Position numbers and translations under genes: made by a program. Below, piece by piece: positions 1-13,991 of a stretch of DNA of 64,000 nucleotides. The stretch's first letter is position 1. Every line of letters starts with the position of its first letter. The DNA comes from Epiperipatus broadwayi (taxonomy: Eukaryota > Onychophora > Udeonychophora > Euonychophora > Peripatidae). Under the pieces are notes generated by a model. The model did not search any database, was not told the origin of the DNA, and was given only the letters and a program-made list of their open reading frames with translations. The stretch spans positions 806,001 through 870,000 of the forward strand of contig JAQFVV010012537.1 in NCBI GenBank assembly GCA_028023455.1, given 5' to 3'.

Positions 1-232
1 TTAAATAAATCAAAATTATGTGAACATATACATAATCCATAATCTTATTTATTTGGGAATGAGTTATATATATATAATATGAGCATTGTATGCGTGGTTT
101 AAAATTAGGCGGGATTTTCGGTATATAAGCGTATTGCAGACACTATGATAGATTGGGGTTCAAACTAAGGTATGAGGATAGTAAATAGGTGAGAAAAGGT
201 GAAACAAAGATCTGCAAAGCAGACCTTACTGT

Positions 233-290
233 TTCAATATTTAAATTTTTAACATAGATGAGCCCGCAAAATATATCTTATATATATATA
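233..290. repeat. Interspersed repeat copy shared with 63178-63235
   Basis: About 55 bases, beginning atatttaaatttttaacata and ending in a (TA)n run, reappear with a handful of changes at 63178-63235, more than 62 kb away. The two copies have the same orientation. It is probably an edge of an interspersed repeat that is mostly unrecognisable in this window. Confidence 0.6.
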
Positions 291-3099
291 TTATAAGCAA
301 TACTATTTAAATAAGAAAGCCTGTTTTGTAGTTAAATATAATTAATTAGACATTGGTTCCTAGAACTGCTTACATAGAATCACATAAATGTTCAAATATA
401 TTTTAGAACTATTTGCTTACTACATACTTCAAACAATGATAGATCTTTATGTATTGCAATCAATAAAAATAGATATAAAAATAATAAAATATAAAAAATT
501 ATATTATGAATAGATAAAAATTACTTAAAATTATAATCATCAACAACTTAAGAGTCTCTTTACTCACAAATACTTGGTTAAATGCACTATGAAGATCCAG
601 TTGGGCAAAGTACAATTTCTATGACAAAGGTAAGATTTCTCTTGCATTAAGTATTGGTTACATGTTTTTACACATGTTTTACTTATTATCTGACAATCTC
701 TACATATCAATACTTTACTATTTGATTTAATAACTATTACAATAGAAGTAGTTCACTCCAAATTTTCAGTCTCAATATATCCTTCTAAATTATATCATTA
801 AGCGTTTCTTCTACTATTGATCTTGCACATATGACTAGGCCTAAGTTTTCTCTAAAATCCAATTGAATAAGTATTATTTTTATCTACCCAGTTAAATAGT
901 CTCAGAAACTTACTCTGAATTTCTTTTTCAATGTTAATTTTTTTAATGACTATCCCGAGAGAGGTAAACTAATTGAAGCCTATTAATGGGTTAATTTTTC
1001 TAGAAACTATAAACAGAAGTGATTTAATGCTTTGCACATTTTGTTTGTATTTTACATTCTGATTATTTCCACAGTATTGCTGTTTGACTTGAACTCTGCA
1101 ACTGCCACTGTCAATCTCCATAATAAAATTTTTGCCTTCCATTAACACCAGAAGCCTATAGGACTCTGCTTCATTGAAATTTAGATTTTTCATTTTAAAA
1201 TTGTTTTTCTCTCTATTTTAAGTTTTCATTATGCAGATGTTTGATTACTGCTATATCCTGAGGTATCTAATACCAGTCAGTCAGTGATAAAATAAATAAC
1301 AACATGCACACAAATTTATACATAACAATATTTATTCAACAATAATAATAATGTAAAAAGCATGAATAATGTAATAACCCCATAAAGTCAAAGAAATTAT
1401 AATTTATCGTCAAGTGGAAATAGATATTATTAATACAAGGTGTCAACTAATTTCATATATATGATTCCAATTCAAGTCTCTTGCACATACACATACTAAC
1501 AAATATATATATATATATATATAGTTCTTATACAAACAACTATTGTTCAGCAATTTAAATGTCTTTAATGTACACTATATTACATTAATATACTCAAAGA
1601 CTCTTTAAAGTTTGCATTTGAGTATTTTTGGGGGACACACATTTTACACATTTACTTAACCATAATTCCTCTATCACTTCTCACTTGCAGCTTGATCAAA
1701 CTTGGTCAATTAACTTTCATTGGTAACCATTTTTATCAGACAACAAATACATTTTTTCTTTCCTACTACTCCATATTGACTGTGTAGGATTTATTTATTT
1801 ATTCTACTCATTTGTATGTAAATGCCTTTATTTTCATAAAAATTTTATTCAATTAAAATTGCTATTGTCATGATCTCTTTGTAGATTTTCTAGAATAGTT
1901 TTAAAAAGGGAAATATTTTATAAGTGAAATAATCTATAAATATACTGATTTTCATTGACACATGTTTTAAATGATGCAACACAATGCATTATAGCATATC
2001 AAAGTCAGAAATCTCTCAGCCACTATGCCCAGAGAAACCTGTTAGCCATCTTACCTTCCCTTTCCATTACCCAGCCTAAGTTTGTCCCATAATCTTCTCT
2101 ATCTTGCTTCATCCCATTTCCACAATATCATCTTTATCCAATCTATAACCTTTATATCTAAATCCCCCTTATCTTTTTCCAAACCCAGCATAAAACATCA
2201 GTTATAAGTAAGAATTAAAAGCCATACACGAAGAAGCTGCCCGTATATTCAGTAAAGCCTAATATGGCTGGTTAAACAAATTGGCCCTCTCTCTCTCCAT
2301 CTGCATCATGAGAAATCTTCAAGACATGTCTGGGTGAACATCAATGAAAGCGTAGATACATTCAGCCTTAATAAACAAACCCCTTTTAATGTAAGATTTA
2401 CCAGTAATGGAGACTCACCATGGATGAATTGCAAAGTAAAAATTTTATATAATATTGAAAATATTCTGGAAAATATAAAATGGAAAATGTTTATATAATA
2501 GAAATGTTAATAAATAATGTAATTGCCATTGGAAAGCTAAAATGAAAAACATAATGATAATTATAATTATATCCATTACTTTTTTAAAAGTTAATAATAT
2601 TGACTTGAAAATAAACTTTATAATAAAGGTATATAAATAGGTGTCAAACTTTGATATATCTATGTCATCAAAATTGATTTAAAATAAACATACATGAATA
2701 AATTAGAAATGTTTCTATATAAAATATATGTTTATTTATGAAATACTATTACATGGAGTTATAAAATATATGAATGATTCTATAGTTTAAATTTTAAAGA
2801 AACGTTTGATAATTCATTAATCAGGTGAATGTCAAACGAATACTGACTTTGTTTGGTTTAAAAAGAAAACCTAACTCTTATTATAGAAATTGATAGCTGA
2901 TTTTTCATTATCTATACACACATGTATGTATGTGAATTTACTAGTAATTATAGAAATATCATTCATTTTTACAAAATTAAATGTATTTCTGCTAACCTGG
3001 AAATGAAAAATGTACGTCATTAAAATTTATTTAAAGAAACATACCCTGATATATGTGTCCTATAAATGGATTATGTTAACGAAGGAAGAGTTAATAATT

Positions 3100-3500
3100 T
3101 AACTACCTGGATTAAATATATGTGACTTAAAACTGCTTCTACATAATGTGTCAATGTACCTGTATCTACACCTGGGTTAATTAAATGCTTATATGTATTA
3201 GTTTAAAATGCTTCTATTGATGTTTATACACTTATATATCTATATACCTGAATGCTTCTACATACCCAAGTTGATTAAGTGAATTAATTAACATGCTTCT
3301 ATTGATGTTTATATACCATAAATCTACAAACCTGAATTCAATAGTTAATATTTTGATATAAATGAATGACTTAAATCTACATCCATATACCTGGATCAAA
3401 GAGATATTAAATAAGTGAATGGCTTGTATCTACATCCAGATACCTGAATCAAGGATTAATATTTGATATAAAAGTTATAACTGAAGGACTTGACATATAT
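3100..3500. repeat. Degenerate minisatellite-like repeats
   Basis: Motifs such as tgcttctacata, tgcttctattgatgttta and atacctggatcaa recur four to six times with irregular spacing. This indicates an old, diverged tandem array. No coding potential is visible. Confidence 0.5.
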
Positions 3501-3648
3501 ATCGATGATTAATAAAAGGGTGATTAAATATAAATCAAGCTAGCCTAGGAGTATACCATCATACAGAATAAGTAAACATGTCTATGATCCTTATATATAT
3601 GTGCATACAAGAAAATATAAACCCAAAGATGGACTGTTTCAAATATGA

Positions 3649-3775
3649 ACTATCAATAAACTGTTGCTTTTAGTAAATAAGTAGATTATTAACCAAGTAC
3701 TGCCTCAAGTTACAATCAATAAACTTTTGCTGTTAGTAAATAAGTGGATTAACCAAGTACTATTGCAAAGTATAA
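3649..3775. repeat. Two-copy tandem duplication (about 62-bp unit)
   Basis: The segment with caataaactgttgcttttag, taaataagtagatt and aaccaagtactgcc is repeated immediately downstream with small indels. A simple local duplication in non-coding DNA. Confidence 0.65.
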
Positions 3776-4042
3776 ACTGTTAACCCATTCAGTTGCAATT
3801 TATTTTATTGGCCAAGTGAGGTAAAACTCTAAACTTTTGATTGGACAATTACAGAATCAGCAGTAAAATATATATTCATCTTTTAATATTATATTCATTT
3901 TAGTTTTGTTTGTAAAAAGCAAATTAATAATTTGTCAGAATATGAAAGTGAATGAAAGTTTTTTCAAAAATAAATTTCTGTGAATAATTATAAAAATATT
4001 TTATAGTGGCAAATTTAAAAAGAACATTAGTAACCTATTAAA

Positions 4043-4480
4043 AAATGTTGTTTATGTTAATGATTTTCTTTCTCAATTACGTTTGTATAAAAGTAAATAA
4101 TTTTTACTAAAATCTTACTATTTTTCTAAAATAATTTATATTTTCAGCATATTTTACAAAAACACATTATAATATGTAAATAAATGTCAGCAAAATATTC
4201 TAAAACATTAATTTTTATTTGAAAGTCAAATAAAGAGCTTAAGGATATGTAAACTGTTGACAAATGTGAAAATTGTTGTTAGCGCTGGTTTCTTTTTTCA
4301 TTTACATTTCTGTAAAAGTATACAATTTTTTACTAAAATCTTATTGTTTTTTCTAAAACTAATTATGTTTTTAGTATATTTTATGAAAATAATTTATAAT
4401 ATGTAAAAAAAAATACTAAAAAAAAAAACACTCTAAAACATTCATTTTCATTTTGAAATGCAAAACAAAGTAGATGAAAA
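4043..4480. repeat. Two-copy tandem duplication (about 220-bp unit)
   Basis: A block running from a cattacgtttgtataaaag-like motif through actaaaatcttactattttt, taatatgtaaataaa and ctaaaacattaatttt appears twice in tandem (roughly 4043-4225 and 4265-4480). The copies have diverged by substitutions and poly-A length changes. Non-coding. Confidence 0.6.
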
Positions 4481-5487
4481 ATTATTAACAGGCCTTGAAT
4501 GACAATCAACCAATCACCATCTAGAAAGGACTGCCCTTCTACCATTGTTAAAGTTTAAATGTCAAATATATTTTTTACTTGTAAAATAATTCGAGAGAGG
4601 GCAGCATCTTACGGTACTTTTTTAAGCTTTAAAATGACTGTAAATTCTTTACCGTAGCGTTAAAAATGATAGAATTAGAGTGACTTGAAACTGATCATTT
4701 TTAACTGGTTAAGAAAGCAAATGGGTTAATGAATTTTTGAGGAAGAACTTACTATCCAAATCATTGTTAAATAAATAAATATTGTTACATAAAATAATAT
4801 ATCAGTTTCATTTCACATCACTCATCATTCATTGGACTTGTTCACAGGAATCTCATGCCTCCTGAGCTATGTTCGGCATAACCAGATCTGAGTAAGTAAG
4901 GATGTAGTAAGCTGGAACTCTAGTGGCACTGTTTGGGAAACAAAACAAATTGTCTAGATGTTTCCAGTCACTTTAATGCTACATCCTTGGATGAGCAGGA
5001 AATATTGTTGTAGGAGGGGTAAGGTAGACAATCGGTAATGCCAATATTTATTTCCATCCTGCAATATGCTCGTCAGGATGAACCAAGAGAGGGGTTGGTA
5101 GATTGGTCCAGTTACAATATGTACATTATTTCACAAGCATATTTTAATTCCCAATGAAGCAAACCATTCACTACCTTTTACCATATATAAGGTTGGAGTT
5201 TTGTAATGATGATTTGTAGTTACCATAACTTTTACAACTCCGACTATTTAATGGAGTCCCAAATGTGTCTCTCACCCTTACCATGTACTTTCAATTGTTG
5301 GTTTATTTTTACGCTCCAAACTTAGCATTACTCAGTCTTTCTGAGATATTATGGATATAACCTACCTCACTATTTTAGGTCACAGCACTTCAAACACACA
5401 ATGCACCATGAACACCTAGAAAACCATCTCAATTCAATCACTTTAAGATACCACAACCCTTGATAGAATAATGCAAACTCTGTTGCA

Positions 5488-5650
5488 ATACCCTGCTTCT
5501 TTCAAGTCTTAGGGGCTGGAATATATAAAATAATGCCTTGCTCCCTTTCTTGGAGTCTTAGAGGCAAATATTGAGATTTCCCTGCTTCTTTCAAGTCTTA
5601 GGGGCTGAATATTTAAGAAAAACTATGCCTTGCTCACTTTTTAAAAGACA
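5488..5650. repeat. Two-copy tandem duplication (about 90-bp unit)
   Basis: The 20-mer ctgcttctttcaagtcttag recurs about 90 bases apart, each copy followed by ggggctg and then a tgccttgctc motif. Local duplication in non-coding DNA. Confidence 0.65.
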
Positions 5651-5897
5651 AAGAGGCTGAGATCATGGCAGGATGAGTTAATTGCTTCATGATAAATAAT
5701 AAATGATAACTTGGGTTGGAGCAATAAAGAGATTGATCAGTCATGAGTTGCATGAATACATACCATCCTCAAGGCAATAACATAACTCTCTACCCATCAT
5801 CAAAAACTGCAATCTAGCCAGCCAAATCTCCAAAATAATAGATTTTCTAACATAAACTCTCTAAATATACATGAAATTACTATTTAATAATTAATAA

Positions 5898-6377
5898 CAA
5901 AGGTGGGCAATTGTTGGTTGGCAGAGGGCTGCATTGGGGGCAACTTTGTGGAAGCGAAGGTTAGTGGAGGATTGCACCTTTTTCATGAAACAATAAACAT
6001 ACTGCTTTATTCCCTGTATTACCATAGAAATGTTTGTTTGCCCATTCTTCATTAAACACATGGCATACATCACCAATTTTACATTTTTTCAGAGGGTTCA
6101 TGGTTTCCACTAAAGTTGGAAATGTATATATTTGCTAATGCAAAGACAAAATTGAAAATAACTAGATCAACTGGAAAATCACTGCACATCATATCTACAC
6201 TGCACATGTGTATTGATGTGGCCATCCTAGTGAGAAAATAAGAGACAAATCTTCGATCGAGCATGGGAAGAAAGGAAATCTCAATTCAAGGTAGATTTTT
6301 TTGATTGTCTTGGTAAGCCACATAAAAACTCTTGGCAGGTTGCATGTGGTGCTCAGGCTGCTATTTGCCTACCTGTG
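5898..6377 (-). mobile_element. Non-autonomous hAT-type DNA transposon, 480 bp
   Basis: The left end starts CAAAGGTGGGCAA and the right end finishes TTTGCCTACCTGTG. These imperfect terminal inverted repeats match the CAGGGGTGGGCAAA pattern typical of one hAT group. The flanking octamers attaataa (5890-5897) and atttataa (6378-6385) differ at one base, as expected for an aged 8-bp hAT target duplication. The interior carries a scrap of BED zinc-finger coding sequence on the minus strand, consistent with a deletion derivative of an autonomous element. No transposase catalytic region is present, so it cannot move by itself. Confidence 0.7.
5953..6080 (-). pseudogene. BED/ZBED-type zinc-finger remnant inside the hAT element
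   Basis: Reading leftwards on the minus strand gives KIGDVCHVFNEEWANKHF, then GNKAVCLLFHEK, then a stop. The order (basic lead-in, F-x-E-E-W, aromatic pair, GNKAVC) matches the start of the BED-like finger in GTF2IRD2/ZBED-type hAT transposases. There the text normally continues with a second Cys and a conserved RH..TKH stretch. Here the second Cys is lost (CLLF instead of CLIC) and a stop and frameshift follow. It is a dead fragment of the parent transposase, not a host zinc-finger gene. Confidence 0.55.
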
Positions 6378-6385
6378 ATTTATAA

Positions 6386-9300
6386 TGATCAATATTTTTG
6401 TTTCTTCTCAAAGTAATATCTTATTAATAAAAAATATTTAACAAAAATGTTATTACTATTTAAACACTAACTCAAGTTTTGATATATATAATTGACATAA
6501 GAATTGAAAAATTAAGCTGTTTATGGCTGTACTCATTTGTCAACATTAATGAAGAAATAAAACAACAATAAACATCATATAAAAGTCCAAAATAAGGACA
6601 CAAGGCCAAAATAATTCTATGCAAAACATAATTTTTTTTGACTACACATCTCTTTCATCTTTATTAAGACTACTTCTCCTCTCAGGTAGATAGTATATCT
6701 CACAGCCCCACATTGGGCGCCATTTGTAACTAAAAAAATAAAAATTAATATATATCTCCCATCATCAAGATTGGGGAAAAATAAGATTTATAATTTAGTA
6801 TTACTTTTTATTCAATTTTACTTATGTGTATATGGTATACCTGGGTACCACTAGGCTGTCTAAACATAGATAAAGTTACATTATATACCTGCTTATACTC
6901 AACTGAATTTGAACCTCAGTTGGTACACTATTTATAATGAGTAGGATTTTCAACTTTATAACCATATCATGTACACTTGTATTAAAGGAAACACATCTTT
7001 ATTATTCTTTAGTTGTGCAAATAAATTCTCAGATAAATTATCATATAAAAGTCTAACATCATAAATTCATATTTAATATACCATAAGTCTTACTATCTCA
7101 TATTTAATACTAGATTTATTTGTGGCAATTCACAAAACCTTGAGTGACATTTGATGATCTTCAATTGCAGTCATTATCTCTCATAATGTCTTACAAATAG
7201 ACACTGTGAGAGCCATTATTTCTATATATCCATTAGATACATTTATTTAGACTATTTATTAATAGGATGATGATGATGATAATGATACTTCCATCCACAG
7301 CTTTAGAACTAACTCACAACATAAATTTTATCTTTTATCAACCTATAATTATTTACCAAAATATTGCTATATTTAAATTATATCTTAATAACTGAATTCC
7401 ATCAGTGATAATGATGATCATAACTAATCTCACAAGACAGTGATTAATTCTAAGAAATATATAAATTTCATTTAACAAAACATTAAATTGTATTATTGGT
7501 TAATCATTAATATAATAATAGAAAATATACATAATTAATAATGAAAAATTATATTGAAATAATAATAACCAAAGATCTTTCCCCTTTCCCTTAATAAAAT
7601 GTAAACTCAATATTCATATCATATAGCATGATGTGTGTACATTTATTTCTCTAGCAGGTGAATAAAAATCTCATATCCTAGAAACATAATTTTAAAATTA
7701 ACACCTGATGTACGCACATACTCATCTATTGCATATGACATACATTTTTATATTTATAAATTTAAACATAATACAAATCAAGAAATAAGTAGAGAAAAGT
7801 TAGTTAGATCATAAAGATAAGAACATATAAAGAAATCAACTTCAAATTACTTATCTCAATTTTCATCAATCTAGGTCACTAACTACTTTAAAATCTCTCA
7901 TGATGCTAAATTTTTATCCTTATCGATTTATACATCCATACTTAACAAATATACATGTAAGCATATTTATATTACTAGGCATGTGTATATATATATGTCA
8001 CTTCCCATTATCAATAACATTTTTAATTAACCCTTTACATATAATATAAATAATACATATCATAATAAATGAATTAATACATAAAAACATTTTATAATAT
8101 ATATATATATTTATAAATGGTTGCATGTAATGGCAATTAAACAACACATCACATATTGATAAAGTCAATATTTATAATTATTGAAAAACCTGTTCTAATA
8201 ATTGATTCATATTTTAAATACTTAGAGAGAGATAAATGGATTTATTTTTTAAAAAAGAAGTTTTAATAATCATTGAAAAAATATAATTAAAATTCATATT
8301 ACCAAGTTCTTCTTTTATTCCTGACATAGAAACAGTTTCAAAAAGTCCAATGAATTTCATTTTTGAAGTCAGTTTTTTTTAAGGTCGAGAATTTGAATTC
8401 AGCCACAATATGTAACAAGCATAGATATACCAATTGCAGTAGTTTACTGGAACAGTTCTATTTTTGGCTTGGGCTTGCACTTCATCTGTTTTACTGTGAT
8501 GATGATGATGCTGTGAAATAAATTGCTTCTTTAGGGATCATTTTAGCACTGGAATGGTTTTTTCATTTCTTCTGCTCTGGATATGACTGGCTTCATATAA
8601 ATTTCAGCATTTATTGTGTGCTTCTATTAAAATTGTCTTCATTTTCATTAAAATAGTTATTTTACAATTGCATATCTTACGGCTTGCTTCAAAAGTGTGT
8701 GTGGGGGTGGGTGGGGGGTAAATGTTATAATTTTTCAAATGTCAAATAAGACCATTATGTTTTCCATATAATTTTTATTTAAGTTGAACTGTGTGTGTAT
8801 ATCTCTTAGTTTATGTATGTATTGGCCATATGTAATTTTGGGGATTACAATGGGAAGCTAAAGGAGTGAAAGTAAATGGTTGACATATAATATCAAGACT
8901 GTATTCTTCTTAAAGACAAAATTATTTCCTAAATTCTAACTTCTACAATGATCCTGATATCTCCACTATATCTTCACTAAATCATCTAACCATATTACTC
9001 AATTAACCTATTGTGACAATAAAACCTAGATCTTAACTTTTTACTTATGGATTCAGCCTTGCTTGTGGTAACCATAATGAATATTAAAGATATTAATCCA
9101 CAATTAAAAGTTCACAAACTAAATTTTTTCTGTTTTAATTCATTTGCTTTTCAATAATGTACAATTCTGAAACATGGTCATATTTTGGCTTATTCAAAAA
9201 AAATAGATGAATGACAGACCAGCAATGGGCATCATTATCTTGTTTAATTTGAAAAATGTCTCTGGTCTGATTTATCTTTAAGAATTATTGGCTTTGTTAT

Positions 9301-11160
9301 AATTATACATGTATTCAAATATTAATACTACTTTCCTGACATTTTCATAATACATCATTAAAACCAAAGATGTCATTATATTTATTTTTTAATTTCACAA
9401 TGTAATAAACTCTAAACGATTACATGCATTTCCCATGCAACATTTATGCAAACTATCATTTTTATTCCACTTCTCAGTACTAAACAGTTCTTACTGATTG
9501 TATTGTTGACAATTTCTCAGCCTCATTACTTGATCGCCTATTTCTCTCTTCATCACTTGCAGCAGTCTACATAAGTAAAGTCCATTCTTTTTTTCTCTCT
9601 GATATTATATGATCAATCTTAGATTACGATTATAACAAAATCTAATAACCATTAGTAAAATAAAGGTTCATAAAGGATTCGTAATGACTTAAAATTATAC
9701 CTGAATGATATCTCTAGAATTGTCATTATGATGTATTATAGCATTTTTCGGTGCATTTTAACAATTATTAACATATGGGGTGGTGTTCAAACAGAAAATA
9801 GTGGCAAACTTAAAGGAGTTAATAAATATACTTGAATTTATTTACTGGTTACAATCTCTACAAATTTTCTAATATAATATTTCAGAGTAGTTAGGTGGTT
9901 TAATGAATCTATAAATGAATTTCTAAATAGACAAATTTTAATATATATCACCCAACAGGGACACTTAAATATTTACCAATTTCACAATATCAACTAATAA
10001 ACTATAGTTTACTTTGATTAATCATTAAGATTTGATTTAATGCAAGAAATTTTCTACACTCAGGAGGTTACAAATTTATTGCCATCCTTAATTACTTAAG
10101 TAGATTTTCATACTTGCAACAACTGTTTATATGATATACTTATTCATGATGAATTACAGATTTTTTCTGTTTATTAATCAATTTTGAAATTTCTCTTTAA
10201 AAAATCTTATCTTTTAAGTTTTCTTGAAGCTAGATATCCAACCTATTTCTTCCATACCATCAGTGGCTTCATTACACATTTAATATTCAATTTTTATTGC
10301 AATCATCTACAATAACTTTGTGTACATTTACCCACTATGTCTATAGAATATGTCCAGATATTATTGAGAACCTTTATAATTCTTTTTTTTTTTGCTAGAC
10401 ATATAATAAAAATGACATTCTATTTTTGGTCTTAACTTAAGACTGTAATTTTGCTTTTCTGAGATTCAGTTCAACTTTACAAAAATTTTCATAGATCTGA
10501 TAGAAATGCCATTTAGCTTAATTCCAAATTATCAATCAGTATTAACTATAAAGTAGCATTTACCTTTATAGTTCCTTGGTTCTAATGTATTTTGTACTTA
10601 TCCAACTAAAAAATTCTATCAATTTTTTTATATATACATAGATTATTTACTTTGGGTCCTAAAAGTGCAGTATAAGAATAATTCCTTTTATCTTGTTTTG
10701 GCTGCAGAAAGGAGTTTGCTATTAATTGAAAGGAAACCCTTTGATTTCTTTTGGAGGCCTTAAAGGAACTGAGCAGGGCAAATTCTTAATGTCCACTCCA
10801 TATGTTCTTGTCATTGCAGCTGTTATTACTATGTGATTATTCATATAGTATATAAACATGGATGGGCTGCTCACCAACATGCATTAGCCAGCATGACGAG
10901 GTTATTGGATTTTTACCTCTGAGTTTAAGATCAAGAAACACCATGGACTTTCTTCTCAGTTGCCTGATAAGGCAGAATGAATGCATGTGTAAATGATAAA
11001 TATTTTTCCAATATATATATACAATTATGGCAGACAAAAATAAATCATGGCCCTTATTCCCAGGAGACTGTAAAGTCAGCAACCAAGGCAGCAGTTGGTG
11101 GCCGAAGGTGCTAAGAATCCCCTGATTGTGGACCCAGGCTGCCATTTGATGATGAATTTT
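6386..11160. other. AT-rich intronic stretch, mostly unassigned
   Basis: No host exon or RNA gene is visible. The stretch contains microsatellites ((GAT)n near 7270 and 8505, (TA)n at about 8098), a tiny LINE scrap at 8842-8880, and a slightly GC-richer part at 10660-11160 that may be the untranslated 5' part of the LINE that follows. The open frame on the minus strand at 10837-11145 has no domain features. Confidence 0.45.
8842..8880 (+). mobile_element. Small RTE-type LINE fragment
   Basis: The sequence tgggaagctaaaggagtgaa followed by agtaaatg is nearly identical to 13119-13157 in the RTE-type LINE. There it encodes the conserved W-E-A-E-G-V-K-V-N segment just before the polymerase FADD box. 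Only about 40 bases are recognisable; the flanks do not match. It is a relic of a second copy. Confidence 0.55.
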
Positions 11161-11167
11161 TTTATTT

Positions 11168-13460
11168 AGGTATTACTTACAACTGCAGATCACTTTCAAG
11201 TGAAGGAAGATTGCAAGAGTTAGAAGAAAAACTGTCTTATATTAAATGGGACATTATTGGACTTTGTGAAGTTAGAAGAAAAGGTGAAGAAACAATTGTT
11301 TTAAATAGTGAACATGTACTCTACTATAAAGGCACAAATATTGGAAATACAAGTGGAGTAGGATTCATTATAAATAAAAAGTGGAAGAACAACATTGTGG
11401 AGATTGATGGTGGATTGGACAGAGTGGCAAGATTAGTTATACAACTTAATAGCAGATACCAAATGCAGATAATTCAGATTTATGCCCCAACAAGTTCTCA
11501 AAGTGATGAAATAGTAGAAGATTTTTATATGGATGCACAAAAGGCTTTTGATCAGAGTAAACAACATTTTAAACTTGTTATGAGAGACTTTAATGCTAGA
11601 ATTGGTAAATAAATGAAAGATGAAAGTGCTGTAGGTAATTTTGGTTATGGTAATAGAAATGAGAGAGGACATAGACTTGTGGAGTTTGCTGAAAAAGGAA
11701 AACTTTATATGATGAATTATTATTTTGAGAAAAATGTTAAAAGGAAATGGACATGGAAGCATCCAAATGAAGGTACAGCAGAATTGGATTATATTTTGAC
11801 TAACAGAAATTACATATTTCAAGATTGTAATGTTCTTAATAAATTTAACAGAGGAAGTGGTCATCGATTAGTAAGATGTGAAATACATGTTAATGCAAAA
11901 CTAGAGAGACAAAAATTATTAAGAAAAACAATATTTACAGTTGATATTCCTAATTTTCAGAAACATTCTAATGAATTTAAATTAGAACTTACAAATAGGT
12001 TTCAAGAATTAGTAGATTTTGAACATGATTCACATTTGAATGAAATTAATATGAAAACAACTGATACACTTTTAAACACTGCAACAAAAATAGCTGGTTG
12101 AAAAAAGCAGCACTTGACCAATAACATTTCTACTGAGATTAGTGAATTTCTGAAGAAAAGAATGAATATGAAGATATACAAAAATGATGTGTTAAAAAGA
12201 ATTGAATATCTCAAATTTTGTAAAATGATGTGGAAAAGAATTGAAAATGATATAAGAAAGTATAACTGTGAACTAGCAAGGAAAGCAGTAGAAGAGAATG
12301 AAAGTCTCAAGAGTGTAAAACAACATTTTTGTATTGGTAGGAAATTTATATCTGCAATAAGAAAAAAAGCTAGAATTATTACTAAAAAGAGAGATGACAT
12401 CATGAAATGGATAGAAGACTTTTATCAAGAATTATATAGTAATAAAGAACAAATACCTCCTATATCTATTACATCTTTTGAATTGCTCATAATTTTAAAT
12501 GAAGAAGTGAGACATACAATTAAATATATGAAGAAAGAAAAGGCTCCAGGTAATGGTAGAATTATAATTGATATATTAAAAGAAGCAGGTGAAAAAAATA
12601 TATATTTTTTTTAGCAATGTTATATACCAAATGTCTAAATGATAAAGATGTGCCAGATGATTGGAAAAATGCAGTATTAATATTAATATTTAAAAAAGGT
12701 GATAAAGAAGATATTAGAAATTACAGACCTATCAGCCGTTTATCAGTTACATACAAAATTTTTACCAAGATAATTACAACTCGTCTGCAGAGAACATTGG
12801 ATTTCCACCAACCAAGAGAACAAACTGGATTTAAAAGTGGTTTTAGTACAGGATATCATATCCAGGGATTGAGAAAAGTTATAGAAAGGACAAATGAATA
12901 TCAGTTGCCATTATCTTTTGGATTTCTAGATTATGAAAAGGCATTTGAATGTAAACTTTTCTTCAGTGATTAAACCATTGGATCATCAAGGTATATTGTC
13001 ATATTTTAAAGAAAATTTATAAAAATGGAACAGCAACAATTAGATTATATAATGATACAGACAGGGTGACTCCATATCTCCAAAACGTTTTACAGCAGTG
13101 CTGCAAGAAGTATTTTGTGGATTAAAATGGGAAGCTGAAGGAGTGAAAGTAAATGATTATTTAAGTCATTAAAATTTTTCAGATGATGTAGTTGTTTTTG
13201 CTAATAATGCAGATGAAATTAATCATAGAATTAAACTTGGTTGGAGTGCTTTTAGTAGAAATAACTTGATACTAAAAGGAAATATGCCTATGTGTTTGTA
13301 AAGAAAGATTTTTAATAAATGTGTTTTACCTGTTCTTACTTATGGATCTGAGACTTGGATACTTAATAGAAGAGCAATACAGACTTCAGACCACTCAAAG
13401 AAGTATGGAGAGATGTATATTGGGAGTAACAAGAAGAGATCGAAAACGCAATATTGTTTT
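11168..13460 (+). pseudogene. RTE-type non-LTR retrotransposon (endonuclease-reverse transcriptase), broken
   Basis: Encoded order: AP-endonuclease domain from about 11168 (YNCRSLSSEGRLQELEE, IGLCEVRRKGEE, IYAPTS, DFNARIGK), a linker, then reverse transcriptase (KEKAPG, FKKGDKEDIRNYRPIS, FLDYEKAFE), a degenerate catalytic box read as FSDD near 13180, and the C-terminal RT segment (NKCVLPVLTYGSETW near 13315). These are hallmarks of the RTE clade. In-frame stops occur at 11610-11612 and 12099-12101. A poly-T length change at about 12600 shifts frame, and a small deletion around 13065 removes the usual GVRQGD motif. The family product copies its own RNA at a nicked target; this copy cannot make it. 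No intact 3' tail was identified. Confidence 0.88.
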
Positions 13461-13980
13461 CTCTCCAGTATTTTAAAAATATTTATTGTGTAAGAGATCT
13501 TCGAATTATTGTTCACGCACGTAACAAAACGCAAATTTATCTTTTTAAAATAACACGTTTGCGAAATAAAAGATCTATAAACAGAAATGTAATTTGTATT
13601 ACTTTAGAAGTTGCTTGAAATATTATTTTAAAGTATAAAAAAAAAAGTTTTACAAACAATTACTTTTCAAACTAACGATTTTTAGCAGTTTTGAAAGATT
13701 GAAGTAAAACGGAAGTGGTAAAATAAAAAAATAAAAAACATTTTTACAGAAAAAAAAAGATCGATTTTTAAAATAAAATAATTTAAAAATATATAGATTT
13801 ATCAGAGAGTGAAACTCAATGTAAGAATATTAAATTTTAAAGCAGATTTAAATAGTTATGGTTTTCTATATTATTCACACCTTCACATTACTCGCTATGT
13901 TTGTGTTAAGAACGTGGATGGAAACCGGAACTAGCAAGCGAGTGTAAATATCGCTTCTAAACGGTGCCGTTTTTTCCGCG
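13461..13980. other. Unassigned AT-rich spacer downstream of the LINE
   Basis: Contains poly-A runs and no domain-bearing frame. It may include the decayed 3' end of the LINE, but I cannot place the boundary. Confidence 0.35.
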
Positions 13981-13991
13981 CATAGCGTGGA

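Larger units (their letters stand above)
1..5880. other. AT-rich intronic stretch without recognisable genes
   Basis: I see no convincing coding region on either strand here; the open frames are short and have no domain signature. By position it should be intron of the minus-strand fibrillin-like gene downstream of the TB exon (inference). It contains (TA)n microsatellites, and degenerate or two-copy tandem repeats that are listed separately. The segment at about 4830-5640 is somewhat richer in G+C and looks like old repeat DNA of unknown family. Confidence 0.5.

Noticed and set aside
4915-4935. CTCF-like ctctagtggcac
   Set aside because: Only the central part matches the consensus and there is no cluster; also rejected at 49853-49870 (gtgccactaggc).
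10837-11145. 102-codon minus-strand frame upstream of the RTE LINE
   Set aside because: No recognisable motif; composition fits chance; the LINE reads on the other strand.
11433-11864. 143-codon minus-strand frame
   Set aside because: Antisense shadow of the LINE endonuclease, whose motifs are clear on the plus strand. The same holds for 12002-12403.
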